From: Salininema proteolyticum
Lineage (GTDB): Bacteria; Actinomycetota; Actinomycetes; Mycobacteriales; Micromonosporaceae
Length of the DNA: 64,000 bases
Direction of reading: 5' to 3'
Assembly: GCF_042685645.1 (NCBI RefSeq)
Contig: NZ_JBHUNX010000001.1
Location: forward strand, 558,001 to 622,000
A program made the translations under genes and the position numbers. Shown here one piece after another: positions 15,344 to 24,111 of the stretch (the first letter of the stretch is position 1; every line of letters starts with the position of its first letter). The notes beneath the pieces were generated by a model. It made no database searches. It had not been told where the DNA came from and saw only the letters and a list, made by a program, of their open reading frames with translations.

Positions 15344-16588
15344 GTGGACGACACCGAGACCTCCCGCCGCGGCGCCAAACCGACACGCGAAGAGCCCTGG
15401 ACGGTGGCGCATGTCTCCCGACTGATCGGGCAGTGGATCGACCGCCTCGGCGAGGTGTGGGTCGAAGGGCAGATCACCCAGATCAACCGGCGGTCGGGCG
15501 CCAAGATGGCCTTCCTCAACCTCCGCGACCCCAGCCAGGAGGCCTCCCTCCAGATCACGACGTTCGCGGGCGTGCTGGACAGGATCGACCCTGCGCTGAA
15601 GGAGGGCTCGCAGGTCGTCATGCGCGCCAAGCCCTCCTGGTACGCGGGCCGGGGCACTCTTTCACTGCGGGCGGGGGAGATCCACCAGATCGGCCTGGGC
15701 GAGCTCCTGGCCCGCCTGGAGCAGCTGAAGAAGCAGCTGGCCTCCGAGGGCCTCTTCGCCCCCGAGCGGAAGAGGCCGCTGCCCTTCCTGCCCAATAAGA
15801 TCGGCCTGATCACCGGGCGCAACTCCGACGCGGAGCGGGACGTCCTGCGGAACGCCACGGCCCGCCTGCCCAGCGCGCTCTTCGAGATCCGCGAGGTGGC
15901 CGTCCAAGGCGTCCACGCGGTGACCGCCGTGACCGGTGCCCTGGAGGAGCTCGAGGCGAACGAGGACGTCGACGTCATCATCATCGCCCGCGGCGGCGGT
16001 TCCGTGGAGGACCTCCTGCCGTTCTCCGACGAGACGCTCTGCCGCGCCGTGGCGGCGGCCCGCACCCCGGTCGTCTCGGCCATCGGCCACGAACCGGACA
16101 ACCCGCTGCTCGACTACGTGGCGGACTTCCGCGCCTCCACGCCCACCGCCGCCGGCAAGGCCGTCGTCCCGGACCTGGCCGAGGAGCAGCAGAAGCTCGA
16201 CGTCACCAGGACCCGCCTGCGCCAAGCGGTGAAGGGACTGCTGGACCGGGAGGAGAACTTCGTGGACTCGGCGCGCGCCCGGCCCGTCCTGGCTCAGCCG
16301 CAGTCCATGATCACCGTCCGCCAGGACGACGTCGACCAGCTCCTGGCGCGGCTGCGCTCCCAGACCAAGGGCCTGCTGGACCGGGCCGACGACAACCTGG
16401 AACACACCCGGGCCAGGCTGAGGAGCCTGTCGCCGCAGTCGACCCTGGACCGCGGGTACGCCATCACGCTGAACGCCGGAGACGGCGCCATCGTCCGCGA
16501 CAGCGCCGAGGCCGCCGACAGGATCGAGGTCCGCCTCGCCTCCGGCAGCCTGGAGGCCGACGTCGTCACACGCATCGCCAAGGAATAG
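15344..16588 (+). CDS. xseA: Exodeoxyribonuclease VII large subunit
   Basis: A 414-residue subunit of exonuclease VII, which degrades single-stranded DNA to oligonucleotides. The N-terminal OB fold reads WVEGQITQINRRSGAKMAFLNLRD, followed by the catalytic domain with GLITGRNSDAERDVL, the conserved IARGGGSVEDLLPFSDE and SAIGHEPDNPLLDYVADFRASTPTAAG, and a long coiled-coil C-terminus. Start GTG 15344 is chosen because the protein then begins just before the conserved domain and fits the -10 box. The small subunit gene follows after 7 nt. Confidence 0.95.
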   Translation: MDDTETSRRGAKPTREEPWTVAHVSRLIGQWIDRLGEVWVEGQITQINRRSGAKMAFLNLRDPSQEASLQITTFAGVLDRIDPALKEGSQVVMRAKPSWYAGRGTLSLRAGEIHQIGLGELLARLEQLKKQLASEGLFAPERKRPLPFLPNKIGLITGRNSDAERDVLRNATARLPSALFEIREVAVQGVHAVTAVTGALEELEANEDVDVIIIARGGGSVEDLLPFSDETLCRAVAAARTPVVSAIGHEPDNPLLDYVADFRASTPTAAGKAVVPDLAEEQQKLDVTRTRLRQAVKGLLDREENFVDSARARPVLAQPQSMITVRQDDVDQLLARLRSQTKGLLDRADDNLEHTRARLRSLSPQSTLDRGYAITLNAGDGAIVRDSAEAADRIEVRLASGSLEADVVTRIAKE

Positions 16589-16595
16589 GAGAGCC

Positions 16596-16805
16596 ATGTC
16601 CGCCGAACCGACCTACGAAGAGGCCCGCGCCGAACTCGTCGAGTGCGTCAAGAAACTGGAGGCCGGCGTCCCCACGCTCGAGGAGTCCCTCCAGCTGTGG
16701 GAGCGCGGCGAGAAACTCGCCGACCTGTGCTCCGAGTACCTCGCCGGCGCGAGGCGGAGGCTCGACGAGCGGGTCGAGGCCCGCTCGGAGGAGACCGAGG
16801 AGTAG
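16596..16805 (+). CDS. xseB: Exodeoxyribonuclease VII small subunit
   Basis: A 69-residue helical protein with the family signature YEEARAELVECVKKLEAG...LEESLQLWERGEKLADLCSEYL. It assembles around the large-subunit coiled coils to form active exonuclease VII. It has an AGGAGAG ribosome-binding site and follows xseA by 7 nt, so the two are cotranscribed. Confidence 0.95.
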   Translation: MSAEPTYEEARAELVECVKKLEAGVPTLEESLQLWERGEKLADLCSEYLAGARRRLDERVEARSEETEE

Positions 16806-16893
16806 CTCCCCGGGCCGAAAGTGTCGGCCGCACGGAGTGATCCGGCGGCCCGATCGGCGGTAGAGTCCCGGGCCTTCGGCTCGGGCGGATCTC

Positions 16894-17502
16894 CTAGGCG
16901 GCCTCGGCGGCGGCCTTCGCCAGCGCGGAGACGTCGCCGTCGGAGTCCTCGCCGCCGACGATCATCAGGGCGTAGCCCTCAGTGCCCTCGGCGACCCAGG
17001 TCGCGGCGCCATCGGCGTCGGGATGGACCTGCCAGTCCAGGCCCCCGGCCTCGACGGTCTCGGAGGGCTCCCCGAGCACCCCGGTGACGTTCTCGACCGG
17101 CCCGGAGGTCTGCACGAGCTGGAGCCCGCCGCCGTCGGGGGCGACATAGCCGACCCGCAGGGTCACGGAGTCCGAGTTCCGGTCCACGTCGCCGGCGATG
17201 GGCTTCCACCCCTCCGGGAGGTCGGGCTCGTCGATCACGTCGAGGCCCGCGTTCGCCGCGTCCTGGAACTCGGGGGTGGGGTCGACCTCGCGGGCCACCG
17301 GCCCGCCGAACAGGCCGTTCCACAGCGCGAAGAAGAGCCCCACGGGGACGAGCAGCACCACCAGCGACCACCACATGTCGCGCCACCGGCGATACTTCGG
17401 CCGCCGCGCCCGGCGCGGGTACTCCACGCCCTCCTCCTCGTACTGGGGACCCTTCTCGGCGTCCTCATCGAAGGCGGCGGCCTTGACTTCTCGCTCAGAC
17501 AT
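16894..17502 (-). CDS. DUF4245 membrane-anchored protein
   Basis: A 202-residue protein starting at ATG 17502. An acidic, then arginine-rich cytoplasmic tail is followed by one transmembrane helix at about residues 45-63 (WSLVVLLVPVGLFFALW) and a DUF4245 domain of about 130 residues with WKPIAGDV, LRVGYVAPDGGGLQLVQ and LMIVGG blocks. Genes of this family sit beside xseAB across actinobacteria, and their function is unknown. It converges on xseB with a small hairpin near 16867-16885 between them and diverges from a sugar kinase. Confidence 0.85.
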   Translation of the reverse strand: MSEREVKAAAFDEDAEKGPQYEEEGVEYPRRARRPKYRRWRDMWWSLVVLLVPVGLFFALWNGLFGGPVAREVDPTPEFQDAANAGLDVIDEPDLPEGWKPIAGDVDRNSDSVTLRVGYVAPDGGGLQLVQTSGPVENVTGVLGEPSETVEAGGLDWQVHPDADGAATWVAEGTEGYALMIVGGEDSDGDVSALAKAAAEAA

Positions 17503-17587
17503 GACACTATCGTGACCGACGCGCCCCAGCCCCAGGCCACCGCCCCTGCCGGGCGTGGTCCCACCTACCTCCCCCGAAGGAGCCCGC

Positions 17588-18484
17588 ATGATCCTCATTG
17601 CCGGAGAGAACGTCGTCGACCTGATCGCGAGCGACAACGGGCTGTTGCGCCCCGCGACCGGCGGCGGCCCCGCGAACACGGCCGTGGCGCTCGCCAAGCG
17701 CGGTATCCCGACGGCGCTGGTGGGCGCCTGCGGGAAAGACGCCTTCGGCGACGGCGTGTGGCGCCGTCACACCCTGTGCGGAGTGGACAGGAGCTGGCTG
17801 GAGCGCTCGGAGCGGCCCTCGACCCTCGCCCTGGCGACCGTCGACGGCGAGGGCCGGGCCCGGTACGACTTCTGGACGACCGGGACGGCCGACTTCGCCT
17901 GGGAGGGGAAGCGGCTGCCGGAGATCGACGCGAAGAGGTACGACGTGCTGCACTTCGGTTCGCTGGCCGCGTACCTGTCGCCGAGCGCCGACGTGATCGA
18001 GGACTGGGTGAACCGGGCCCGGCGCGCCCTGCCGATCAGCTTCGACCCGAACATCCGCCTGGCGGCCATGGGGGACGTCGCGGACGTCCGGGAGAGGACC
18101 GAACGCCTGGTGGGAATGTCGCACCTGGTGCGGGTCTCGGACGAGGACATCGCGGCCCTGTACCCGGACCGCACGGTGAACTCGGTGGCGGAGCAGTGGC
18201 TCGCGAGCGGGCCGCGCCTGGTGGTCGTGACGCTCGGGGAGGCGGGGTGCGTGGCGGTGCACCGCGACTACACGCTCACCGTGGCGGCCGAGGAGGTCGA
18301 GGTCGTCGACACCATCGGCGCGGGCGACGCCTTCACGGCGGGGCTGCTGGGGTGGCTGACCACCGCGGGCTGGATGGGACTGGACAAGCTCGACGCCTGG
18401 TCCAACCGGGAGATCGTGGGTAAGGCGCTCTCCTTCGCGACCCGACAGGCGTCCGCCGCCGTGGGCCACGCGGGCGCCCCGTAG
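17588..18484 (+). CDS. PfkB-family carbohydrate kinase (fructokinase-like)
   Basis: A 298-residue ribokinase-fold sugar kinase. The first PfkB signature GGGPANTAVALAKRG is near residues 23-37 and the second, DTIGAGDAFTAGLL with the catalytic Asp, near residues 239-252. The family phosphorylates fructose, ribose or nucleosides with ATP; the best guess here is fructose, without strong support. Start ATG 17588 follows a GAAGGA site; an upstream in-frame ATG lacks one. It has its own promoter region shared with the DUF4245 gene. Confidence 0.88.
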   Translation: MILIAGENVVDLIASDNGLLRPATGGGPANTAVALAKRGIPTALVGACGKDAFGDGVWRRHTLCGVDRSWLERSERPSTLALATVDGEGRARYDFWTTGTADFAWEGKRLPEIDAKRYDVLHFGSLAAYLSPSADVIEDWVNRARRALPISFDPNIRLAAMGDVADVRERTERLVGMSHLVRVSDEDIAALYPDRTVNSVAEQWLASGPRLVVVTLGEAGCVAVHRDYTLTVAAEEVEVVDTIGAGDAFTAGLLGWLTTAGWMGLDKLDAWSNREIVGKALSFATRQASAAVGHAGAP

Positions 18485-18605
18485 AAAGAATCGCGGCGGC
18501 GCGGCGTGTTGCACGGGGTTCGGCGGGCGCGGACCTAGACTGAGGGCTACGCGACGCCCGGACGCCGCCTTTACGGCGGCGTCCCCTGATCCCCAGGAGG
18601 CCCCC

Positions 18606-19151
18606 GTGCCCGCGACTCCCGAAGAGGCCCGCATCATCGCCGAGAACGAGGTCGGCAGGTCCCCCATGCTGGAAGAGCTGTGGCGGTTGAACGCGTCGGT
18701 CGAGGAGTCGGTGAGGATCTGCCAGGCCAAGGTGGAGAGCCTCCACGCGGTGATGGACGAGGCGGAGCAGGCCCGCGGTGACCAGACCGCCGCGCTGACG
18801 TCGGCGACGGAGAAGACCGAGGCGCTGGGCGTCCTCCTGGCCGGGCACACCGTCAAGACCGAGGACCTGGCCACGGCGACCGTGGCGCAGAACCGGTCCA
18901 TCGAGCAGATGCGCGAGGGCCAGGCGGAGCACTCCAAGCGGATCGACGCCCTCGGCGTCCTGATCGCCGGGCACACGCTCAAGCTCGACGAGGTCCTGCA
19001 GGGGCAGCGCGCGCAGTCCGAGCGGCTCGACCGCATCGAGGCCGCCATCGAGAAGCAGAGCTCGCACTTCGAGACCATCCTCAAGATCCAGGCCCAGCAG
19101 TCGAACCAGCTGGGCGCCCTGCTGACGCAGTCGAACTACGCCGTCTACTGA
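18606..19151 (+). CDS. Predicted coiled-coil protein of unknown function
   Basis: A 181-residue, almost entirely helical protein with heptad-like spacing of Leu, Ile and Ala over its whole length. It contains an internal repeat: LGVLLAGHTVKTEDL at about residues 75-89 and LGVLIAGHTLKLDEV at about residues 117-131. There is no signal peptide or membrane segment. The GTG start has a strong AGGAGG site 5 nt upstream. The family is not recognised; a structural or scaffold role is possible. Confidence 0.7.
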   Translation: MPATPEEARIIAENEVGRSPMLEELWRLNASVEESVRICQAKVESLHAVMDEAEQARGDQTAALTSATEKTEALGVLLAGHTVKTEDLATATVAQNRSIEQMREGQAEHSKRIDALGVLIAGHTLKLDEVLQGQRAQSERLDRIEAAIEKQSSHFETILKIQAQQSNQLGALLTQSNYAVY

Positions 19152-19577
19152 CGCTCTCACCCGGAGTGCGCTCGACACTCACTCGAATCGCGCCCGACCT
19201 GCGCCTCTCGCCCGGACTAAGCCAGAGGTCGGCGCCCAGCTGTCGTCCGGCCGTCTGACGGCACGCACGCGACCACGCTCGGGCCGCGGACGCCGTCGCG
19301 CCCAGCCCTTCCTGCGAAGAGCTCTCAGGTCGGAAGCTGAATCAACGTTCTTCCCCGGCGACGGGTCCAGTCGGGCGACGGCGTGCGTCCGACCGGCTCT
19401 CGAAGACCCACCACCGGCACCCGAGTTCTCGGCATGCCGGGTGGACCGCAGCGGGGTCTCCATTGTGCCCTGCTTCTTGTCGGCGTAGGACAGAATGAGG
19501 ATGAATTCATGAAAACCCATGGGACAGTTGATATTCGTTCGAACACTGACCTCTGATCCCATGTGGAGGATACGTAG
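19152..19577. other. Intergenic stretch without a recognisable gene
   Basis: No frame here shows a credible start, ribosome-binding site and protein together. The last part must hold the promoter for the small secreted protein that follows. The stretch also drops in GC after 19480. Confidence 0.5.
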
Positions 19578-19853
19578 ATGAAGAACTGGATCAAGAAGAC
19601 CGTGGTCACTGGTGCGATGGCCGTCGTCGCCAGCACCGGAGCCGTCGCGGGGACCTCGACCGCCGCCCACGCGTCCGTCGGAGACTGCACGGCCTTGATT
19701 TCCCTGGATGGCTGGGAGGTCGGGGACAAGGTGTTGAACGCCTGCCGGCTCGGCGCGGGCAACGGCTTCGGGCAGATCATGTGCCTCGCCATACTGGCTG
19801 ACACCCCGATCCCTGAGGATCGCGCCAGGGAGGCTTGCGAGGCCGCCCAGTGA
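19578..19853 (+). CDS. Small secreted protein with four cysteines
   Basis: A 91-residue protein with a Sec signal peptide (KNWIKK, hydrophobic core, cleavage near AHA-SVGD at about residue 33). The mature part of about 58 residues has four cysteines (in GDCTAL, NACRLG, IMCLA and EACEA), probably paired as two disulfides. The family is not recognised; secreted inhibitors or bacteriocin-like peptides have this layout. It has a GTGGAGG site and a strong terminator, so it is a single-gene unit. Confidence 0.75.
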   Translation: MKNWIKKTVVTGAMAVVASTGAVAGTSTAAHASVGDCTALISLDGWEVGDKVLNACRLGAGNGFGQIMCLAILADTPIPEDRAREACEAAQ

Positions 19854-19869
19854 CGGGCCGAAGCCCCGA

Positions 19870-19896
19870 GGCGGGAGGCGTTCGGCGCCTCCCGCC
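19870..19896 (+). terminator. Terminator after the small secreted protein gene
   Basis: An 11-bp stem GGCGGGAGGCG (19870-19880) and CGCCTCCCGCC (19886-19896) with a five-base TTCGG loop, 17 nt after the stop. Confidence 0.75.
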
Positions 19897-19913
19897 GAGG
19901 TTTCGTACTAATA

Positions 19914-19925
19914 GTAAATATTTAC
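19914..19925. promoter_or_regulatory. AT-rich palindrome before the M64 peptidase gene
   Basis: GTAAATATTTAC is a perfect 12-bp palindrome in otherwise GC-rich DNA, 67 nt before the peptidase start. It may be an operator or part of the promoter; the binding protein is unknown. Confidence 0.4.
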
Positions 19926-19992
19926 ACAGTTGCGAATATCTGATTCACTGGTAGCTGTTTTCCTGTTCCACGAGACGGAAAGAGGCGCCTCA

Positions 19993-21264
19993 GTGAAGTC
20001 CGCTGTGCTGACCCGGCTGACACTGGCCACCGCCGGCCTGGCCCTGCTCGCCCCCGCGGGAGTGGCCTGGGCCGAGGAATCCGACACTCCCACCCAACGC
20101 GTCGAGGGCTTCGCTCCCGACGGAACCCCGTTCCACACCGACGTCCCCGTCGAGGACTCCCCGCAGGTCCAGAGCCAGGCCCTGTCCGACGCCACGGTCC
20201 ACCCCGTGGAGGTCAACGGCCCCGACCAGAACCGCAATGTCCTCGTCCTTATCGGCGACGGGTACCAGGCCGGCGAGATGGGCGCCTTCGCCGAGCAGAC
20301 CGACCGGATCTGGGAGTCCATGGCGTCGCACGAGCCGTTCGCGAGCTATCGCGAACTGTTCAACGTCTACCGGATCGAGGTGCCCTCCACCGACTCCGGC
20401 GTCAGCGGCGACCCGACCGAGGACGTCGTCCGCGACACCCCGCTGAACTCGAACTACTGGTGCGGCGGGATCGAACGGCTCCTGTGCACCGACACCGGGG
20501 CCGCCTGGTCGTACGCCGACCTGATCGACGGCGTGGACAACATCGCCGTCGTCGCCAACAGCGAGAAGTACGGCGGCGCGGGCTACATCGAGGAAGACAT
20601 CGCCACCCTCGCCGGCGGCAACGAGCAGTCCATCGACCTGATGATGCACGAGCTGGCGCACTCCATGGGCGACCTCGCCGACGAGTACGACTACTACGCC
20701 GAGCCGGGCGACGGATCGCGCTACGACGGGCCCGAGATCGACGCCCCGAACGTCACGATCCACAGCGAGGACGAGATGCTGGGCGACAAGCTCAAGTGGC
20801 ACTGCTGGATAGGGGAGGAGGACCCGAACGGCGGCCCTACCGGGGCGTTCGAAGGGGCCTACTACGCCGAGTTCGGCGCCTTCCGGCCCGCGGAGACCTC
20901 GCTGATGAAGGTCCTGGGCGCCGAGTTCAACTATCCGAGCAGGCAGGGCCTCATCGAGAAGATGTGGGCCAGCGCCGGGAGCCTGGCCGACTCGCACACC
21001 GACCGGGCCCAGATCGGGCGCGAGGTCGAGGTTGAGCTGCCAGAGATCGACACGCTCACGACGACCTGGTACGTCGACGGGACGAGGAAGTCCGACTGGG
21101 ACGGCCGGACGAGCGTTCCGCTCACCTGGGACATGCGCGGGTCGGACCTGAGCGTCGTCATCACCGACGAGACCGAGGACGTCCGCGATCAGCGGACCTG
21201 CGCGACGGGATCGATCCAGGAGGAGATCTCCTGGAAGGTCACGCCGTCGCGGCGCCCGTGGTGA
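19993..21264 (+). CDS. Secreted M64-family metallopeptidase
   Basis: A 423-residue secreted zinc peptidase. Residues 1-27 form a Sec signal peptide ending GVAWA. The catalytic domain has VLVLIGDGYQAGEM near residue 82 and the zinc site MMHELAHSMGDLADEYDYY near residue 220, which fits the M64 pattern HExxHxxGxLxDEY, including the third ligand. M64 includes IgA peptidase of Clostridium ramosum and many secreted actinobacterial proteases of unknown target. Start GTG 19993 places the signal peptide at the N-terminus; upstream in-frame codons would not. Confidence 0.9.
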   Translation: MKSAVLTRLTLATAGLALLAPAGVAWAEESDTPTQRVEGFAPDGTPFHTDVPVEDSPQVQSQALSDATVHPVEVNGPDQNRNVLVLIGDGYQAGEMGAFAEQTDRIWESMASHEPFASYRELFNVYRIEVPSTDSGVSGDPTEDVVRDTPLNSNYWCGGIERLLCTDTGAAWSYADLIDGVDNIAVVANSEKYGGAGYIEEDIATLAGGNEQSIDLMMHELAHSMGDLADEYDYYAEPGDGSRYDGPEIDAPNVTIHSEDEMLGDKLKWHCWIGEEDPNGGPTGAFEGAYYAEFGAFRPAETSLMKVLGAEFNYPSRQGLIEKMWASAGSLADSHTDRAQIGREVEVELPEIDTLTTTWYVDGTRKSDWDGRTSVPLTWDMRGSDLSVVITDETEDVRDQRTCATGSIQEEISWKVTPSRRPW

Positions 21265-21280
21265 TCCGCCCCTGACGAAT

Positions 21281-21320
21281 CGCCGGGCCCCTTCCTCCAC
21301 TTGGAAGAAGGGGCCCGGCG
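21281..21320. terminator. Bidirectional terminator between convergent genes
   Basis: A 14-bp perfect stem (21281-21294 and 21307-21320) lies between the stop codons of the M64 peptidase and the aldo/keto reductase, which face each other. Confidence 0.8.
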
Positions 21321-21330
21321 CGACTCTGTC

Positions 21331-22161
21331 TTATCCGTTGAACTCGTCCGGGTGCGGGCCGGTGCGGCCGTCGCCGTCGAGGCCGTCGATCGCCGCCAGC
21401 TCCTCCTGCGTCAGCTCGAAGTCGAACACGTCGATGTTCGCGGCGATGCGGGAGGGCGTCACCGACTTCGGGATGACGACGCGGCCCTCCTGGAGGTGCC
21501 AGCGGACCACGACCTGCGCGGGCGTCTTGCCGTGGCGGTCGGCGATCGCGACGATGGCGTCGTCGCCGAGAACCGCGCCTTTGGCCAGCGGGCTCCACGC
21601 CTCGGTCGCGATGCCGTAGGCGGTGTCGGCCGCGGCGACTTCGCGGTTCTGCATGGCCGGATGCAGTTCGACCTGGTTGACGGCGGGCACGACGCCGTCG
21701 TCCTTGATGATCCGCTCGAGGTGGTCGGGCTGGAAGTTCGACACCCCGATCGCGCGGACGCGGCCCTCCGAGTAGAGCTTCTCCAACGCCCGCCACGTCT
21801 CCTCGTAGAGGTCGTTGGCGGGTGCCGGCCAGTGGATCAGGTAGAGGTCGAGCGCGTCGAGGCCGAGCTTGGCCAGGCTCTCGTCGTAGGCTCGGAGCGT
21901 GTTGTCGTACCCCTGGTCGGAGTTCCAGACCTTCGAGGTCACGAACAACTGGTCGCGTGGGATTCCGGACTCGGCGACGGCTCGGCCCACTCCCGTCTCG
22001 TTGCCGTAGACGGCCGCGGTGTCGATGCTGCGGTAGCCCGCTTCGAGGGCGGAGGTCACGGCGGCGGTGGTCTCGTCGTCGGGGATCTGGAAGACGCCGA
22101 ACCCGAGCCGGGGCATCTCGACCCCGTTGTTGAGCGTCATGGTCGGTGCTGCGTTGGTCAT
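21331..22161 (-). CDS. Aldo/keto reductase
   Basis: A 276-residue NADPH-dependent oxidoreductase of the AKR5-like group (2,5-diketo-D-gluconate reductase type). The barrel starts NGVEMPRLGFGVFQI; the catalytic tetrad is visible as D in GYRSIDTAAVYGNE with Y in the same motif, K in TSKVWN near residue 79, and H in YLIHWP near residue 112. The cofactor motif IPKSVTPSRI is near residue 233. Start ATG 22161 follows AAGGAG. It reduces small aldehydes or ketones; the true substrate is unknown. Confidence 0.92.
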   Translation of the reverse strand: MTNAAPTMTLNNGVEMPRLGFGVFQIPDDETTAAVTSALEAGYRSIDTAAVYGNETGVGRAVAESGIPRDQLFVTSKVWNSDQGYDNTLRAYDESLAKLGLDALDLYLIHWPAPANDLYEETWRALEKLYSEGRVRAIGVSNFQPDHLERIIKDDGVVPAVNQVELHPAMQNREVAAADTAYGIATEAWSPLAKGAVLGDDAIVAIADRHGKTPAQVVVRWHLQEGRVVIPKSVTPSRIAANIDVFDFELTQEELAAIDGLDGDGRTGPHPDEFNG

Positions 22162-22295
22162 TCTGGCTCCTTGACGTGTGTGTTGACGGTTCACAGTATG
22201 TGACGGCGGGCCGTTCGGCGTGCCGATACCGCGCGGTCGGCCCGCGCGGCATGCCAACGCGCCCGAACGGCCCGGAGGCCGGGCCCCCGGCCGGG

Positions 22296-22946
22296 TCAGA
22301 CCCCCACGGCCAGTTTGGCGGCGAAGGCCATCATCACCGCGCCGACCAGGCCGGTCCCGGTCGCGGCCAGCCTCCGGCGGGAGCGGAACGCCGTGGCCAG
22401 CGAGTCGCCGGCGATGATGAGCGTCGTCAGGTAGGTGACCGACAGGAGCTGGACGATCACGCCGAGGATCAGGTAGCTCAGCGCCGTCCACTCGTAGCCG
22501 GGATCCACGAACTGCACGAAGAACGCCACGAAGAACAGGATCGCCTTGGGGTTGAGCAGGCTTGCGACCAGCGCCCGGACGAAAGGACGCTCGCGCTTGC
22601 CGGTATCGGCGGGCGCTTCGGCCTCGACCTCGCCGGCGCGTATCTTGCGCACGGTGGTCCACGCCGACCGCATCAGCCCGACGGCCAGCCACGCCAGGTA
22701 GAGCACGCCCGCCCACCGCACGATGTTGTACAGCAGCGGAGCGGCGGCGAACATGGACGCCAGACCGGTGACGGTCAGGACGATGAGGATGAAGTCGCCG
22801 AGCACGACGCCGGAGGCGGCGGTGAAGCCCGCCTTGCGCCCGCGCCGAGTCGCGACGGAGAGAACGTAGAGCGAGTTGGGGCCGGGGAGGAGGATGACGA
22901 GGACGGCTGCAGCCAGGTACGTCCAGATGTCCACGATGCCGAACAT
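22296..22946 (-). CDS. LysE/RhtB-family amino-acid exporter (LeuE-like)
   Basis: A 216-residue inner-membrane exporter with six hydrophobic segments. The family signature LPGPNSLYVLSVATRRGRKAGFTAASGVVLGD is at residues 20-51 (only part is needed to identify it), and LNPKAILFFVAFFVQF is near residue 130. The pattern is closest to LeuE-type exporters of leucine or other neutral amino acids. It is a single gene, with no paired regulator. Confidence 0.9.
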   Translation of the reverse strand: MFGIVDIWTYLAAAVLVILLPGPNSLYVLSVATRRGRKAGFTAASGVVLGDFILIVLTVTGLASMFAAAPLLYNIVRWAGVLYLAWLAVGLMRSAWTTVRKIRAGEVEAEAPADTGKRERPFVRALVASLLNPKAILFFVAFFVQFVDPGYEWTALSYLILGVIVQLLSVTYLTTLIIAGDSLATAFRSRRRLAATGTGLVGAVMMAFAAKLAVGV

Positions 22947-23067
22947 GCCTCATACCTTAACCGGCCGCCCGGCAGGTCCGCCCGCCCGATTCCACCAAGT
23001 GAACCGCCGGGCCTCAGACGCGGAACGGGCCTCCCCCGAAGGGAAGGCCCGTCACACGCGGGAGCGT

Positions 23068-24111
23068 TCAGTACAGGCGGCCGCCCTCGCGCGAGGCGGC
23101 GTTGAGCACCAGGGTCTCCACGAGCTCGCCGTAGGAGAGGCCCAGTTCGTTGCAGCCCTGCGGCACGCCGCTCATGGGCGTCAGGCCCGGAGACGTGTTG
23201 ACCTCGTTGAGCAGCAGCTCGCCCTCAGCGGTCAGGAAGAAGTCGATGCGCGCGTAGTCGCGGCAGTCGTAGGTCGCGAAGACCTTCTTCGCCACGTCCT
23301 GGATCTGCTCGGCGGTGATGCCCTCGAAACTCGGCTTCAGGTCGAACGGCTCGGGGCTGCCCAGGTACTTGGCGTCGAAGTCGAACCAGCCGTCGGCGTT
23401 CTGGTCGAGCACCTCCAGCGGGTGGGCCGTGACGACCTCGCCGTCGCGGACGACGACGCCCACCTCGATCTCCCGCATGCCCTCGATGCCCTTCTCGAGC
23501 ACGAGCTTGGGGTCGACCTCCACGGCCTTCTCCACGGCGGCATCGATGTCGGCGAGGTCCTTGATCTTGGAGATGCCCAGCGAGGACCCGGCCCGCGCGG
23601 GCTTGACGAACACCGGCAGGCCCAGCTTCTCGGCCTTCTCGCGGGCCTCGGAGGCCTCGCGCAGGACCGCGTAGGGCCCCTGGCCGATCTCGGCCTGCGC
23701 GGCCAGGCGCTTGGCCACGTCCTTGTCCATGCAGACGGCCGACGACAGCACCCCGGAGCCGACGAACGGCACCTGGGCGATCTCCAGCAGGCCCTGGACC
23801 GTCCCGTCCTCGCCCCAGGGGCCGTGGAAGATCGGGAAGACGACGTCGGCGAGCGGCTCGGCGCCGGGACCCAGGTCGAGGACGACCGGCTCGCCGGAGG
23901 CGGCGGTGACCTCGGGCATCTGCTCGCCCATGGCGAACTCGGTGCCCGGCTCGAGCTCCACCCAGGCGCCCTCGCGCGTCAGCCCGATGAGGCGGACCTC
24001 GAAGCCGCGCTCGCGCAGTGCCTTGGCGGCCTGCGAGCCGGAGACGCAGGAGACGGGGTGCTCGACGCTGCGGCCTCCGAAAAGGACCGCTACGGTGGGC
24101 TTACTGCTCAT
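23068..24111 (-). CDS. ddl: D-alanine--D-alanine ligase
   Basis: A 347-residue ATP-grasp ligase that joins two D-alanines for peptidoglycan precursors. Visible motifs: FGGRSVEHPVS at the N-terminus (with Pro where many Ddls have Glu or Gln after EH), HGPWGEDGTVQGLLE near residue 96, PARAGSSLGISK near residue 172, and LNEVNTSPGLTPMS near residue 305 with the Mg-binding Glu and Asn. It overlaps gpsA by 11 bp as the third gene of a plsC-gpsA-ddl operon. The KY in FDAKYLG suggests the normal D-Ala product rather than D-lactate. Confidence 0.95.
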   Translation of the reverse strand: MSSKPTVAVLFGGRSVEHPVSCVSGSQAAKALRERGFEVRLIGLTREGAWVELEPGTEFAMGEQMPEVTAASGEPVVLDLGPGAEPLADVVFPIFHGPWGEDGTVQGLLEIAQVPFVGSGVLSSAVCMDKDVAKRLAAQAEIGQGPYAVLREASEAREKAEKLGLPVFVKPARAGSSLGISKIKDLADIDAAVEKAVEVDPKLVLEKGIEGMREIEVGVVVRDGEVVTAHPLEVLDQNADGWFDFDAKYLGSPEPFDLKPSFEGITAEQIQDVAKKVFATYDCRDYARIDFFLTAEGELLLNEVNTSPGLTPMSGVPQGCNELGLSYGELVETLVLNAASREGGRLY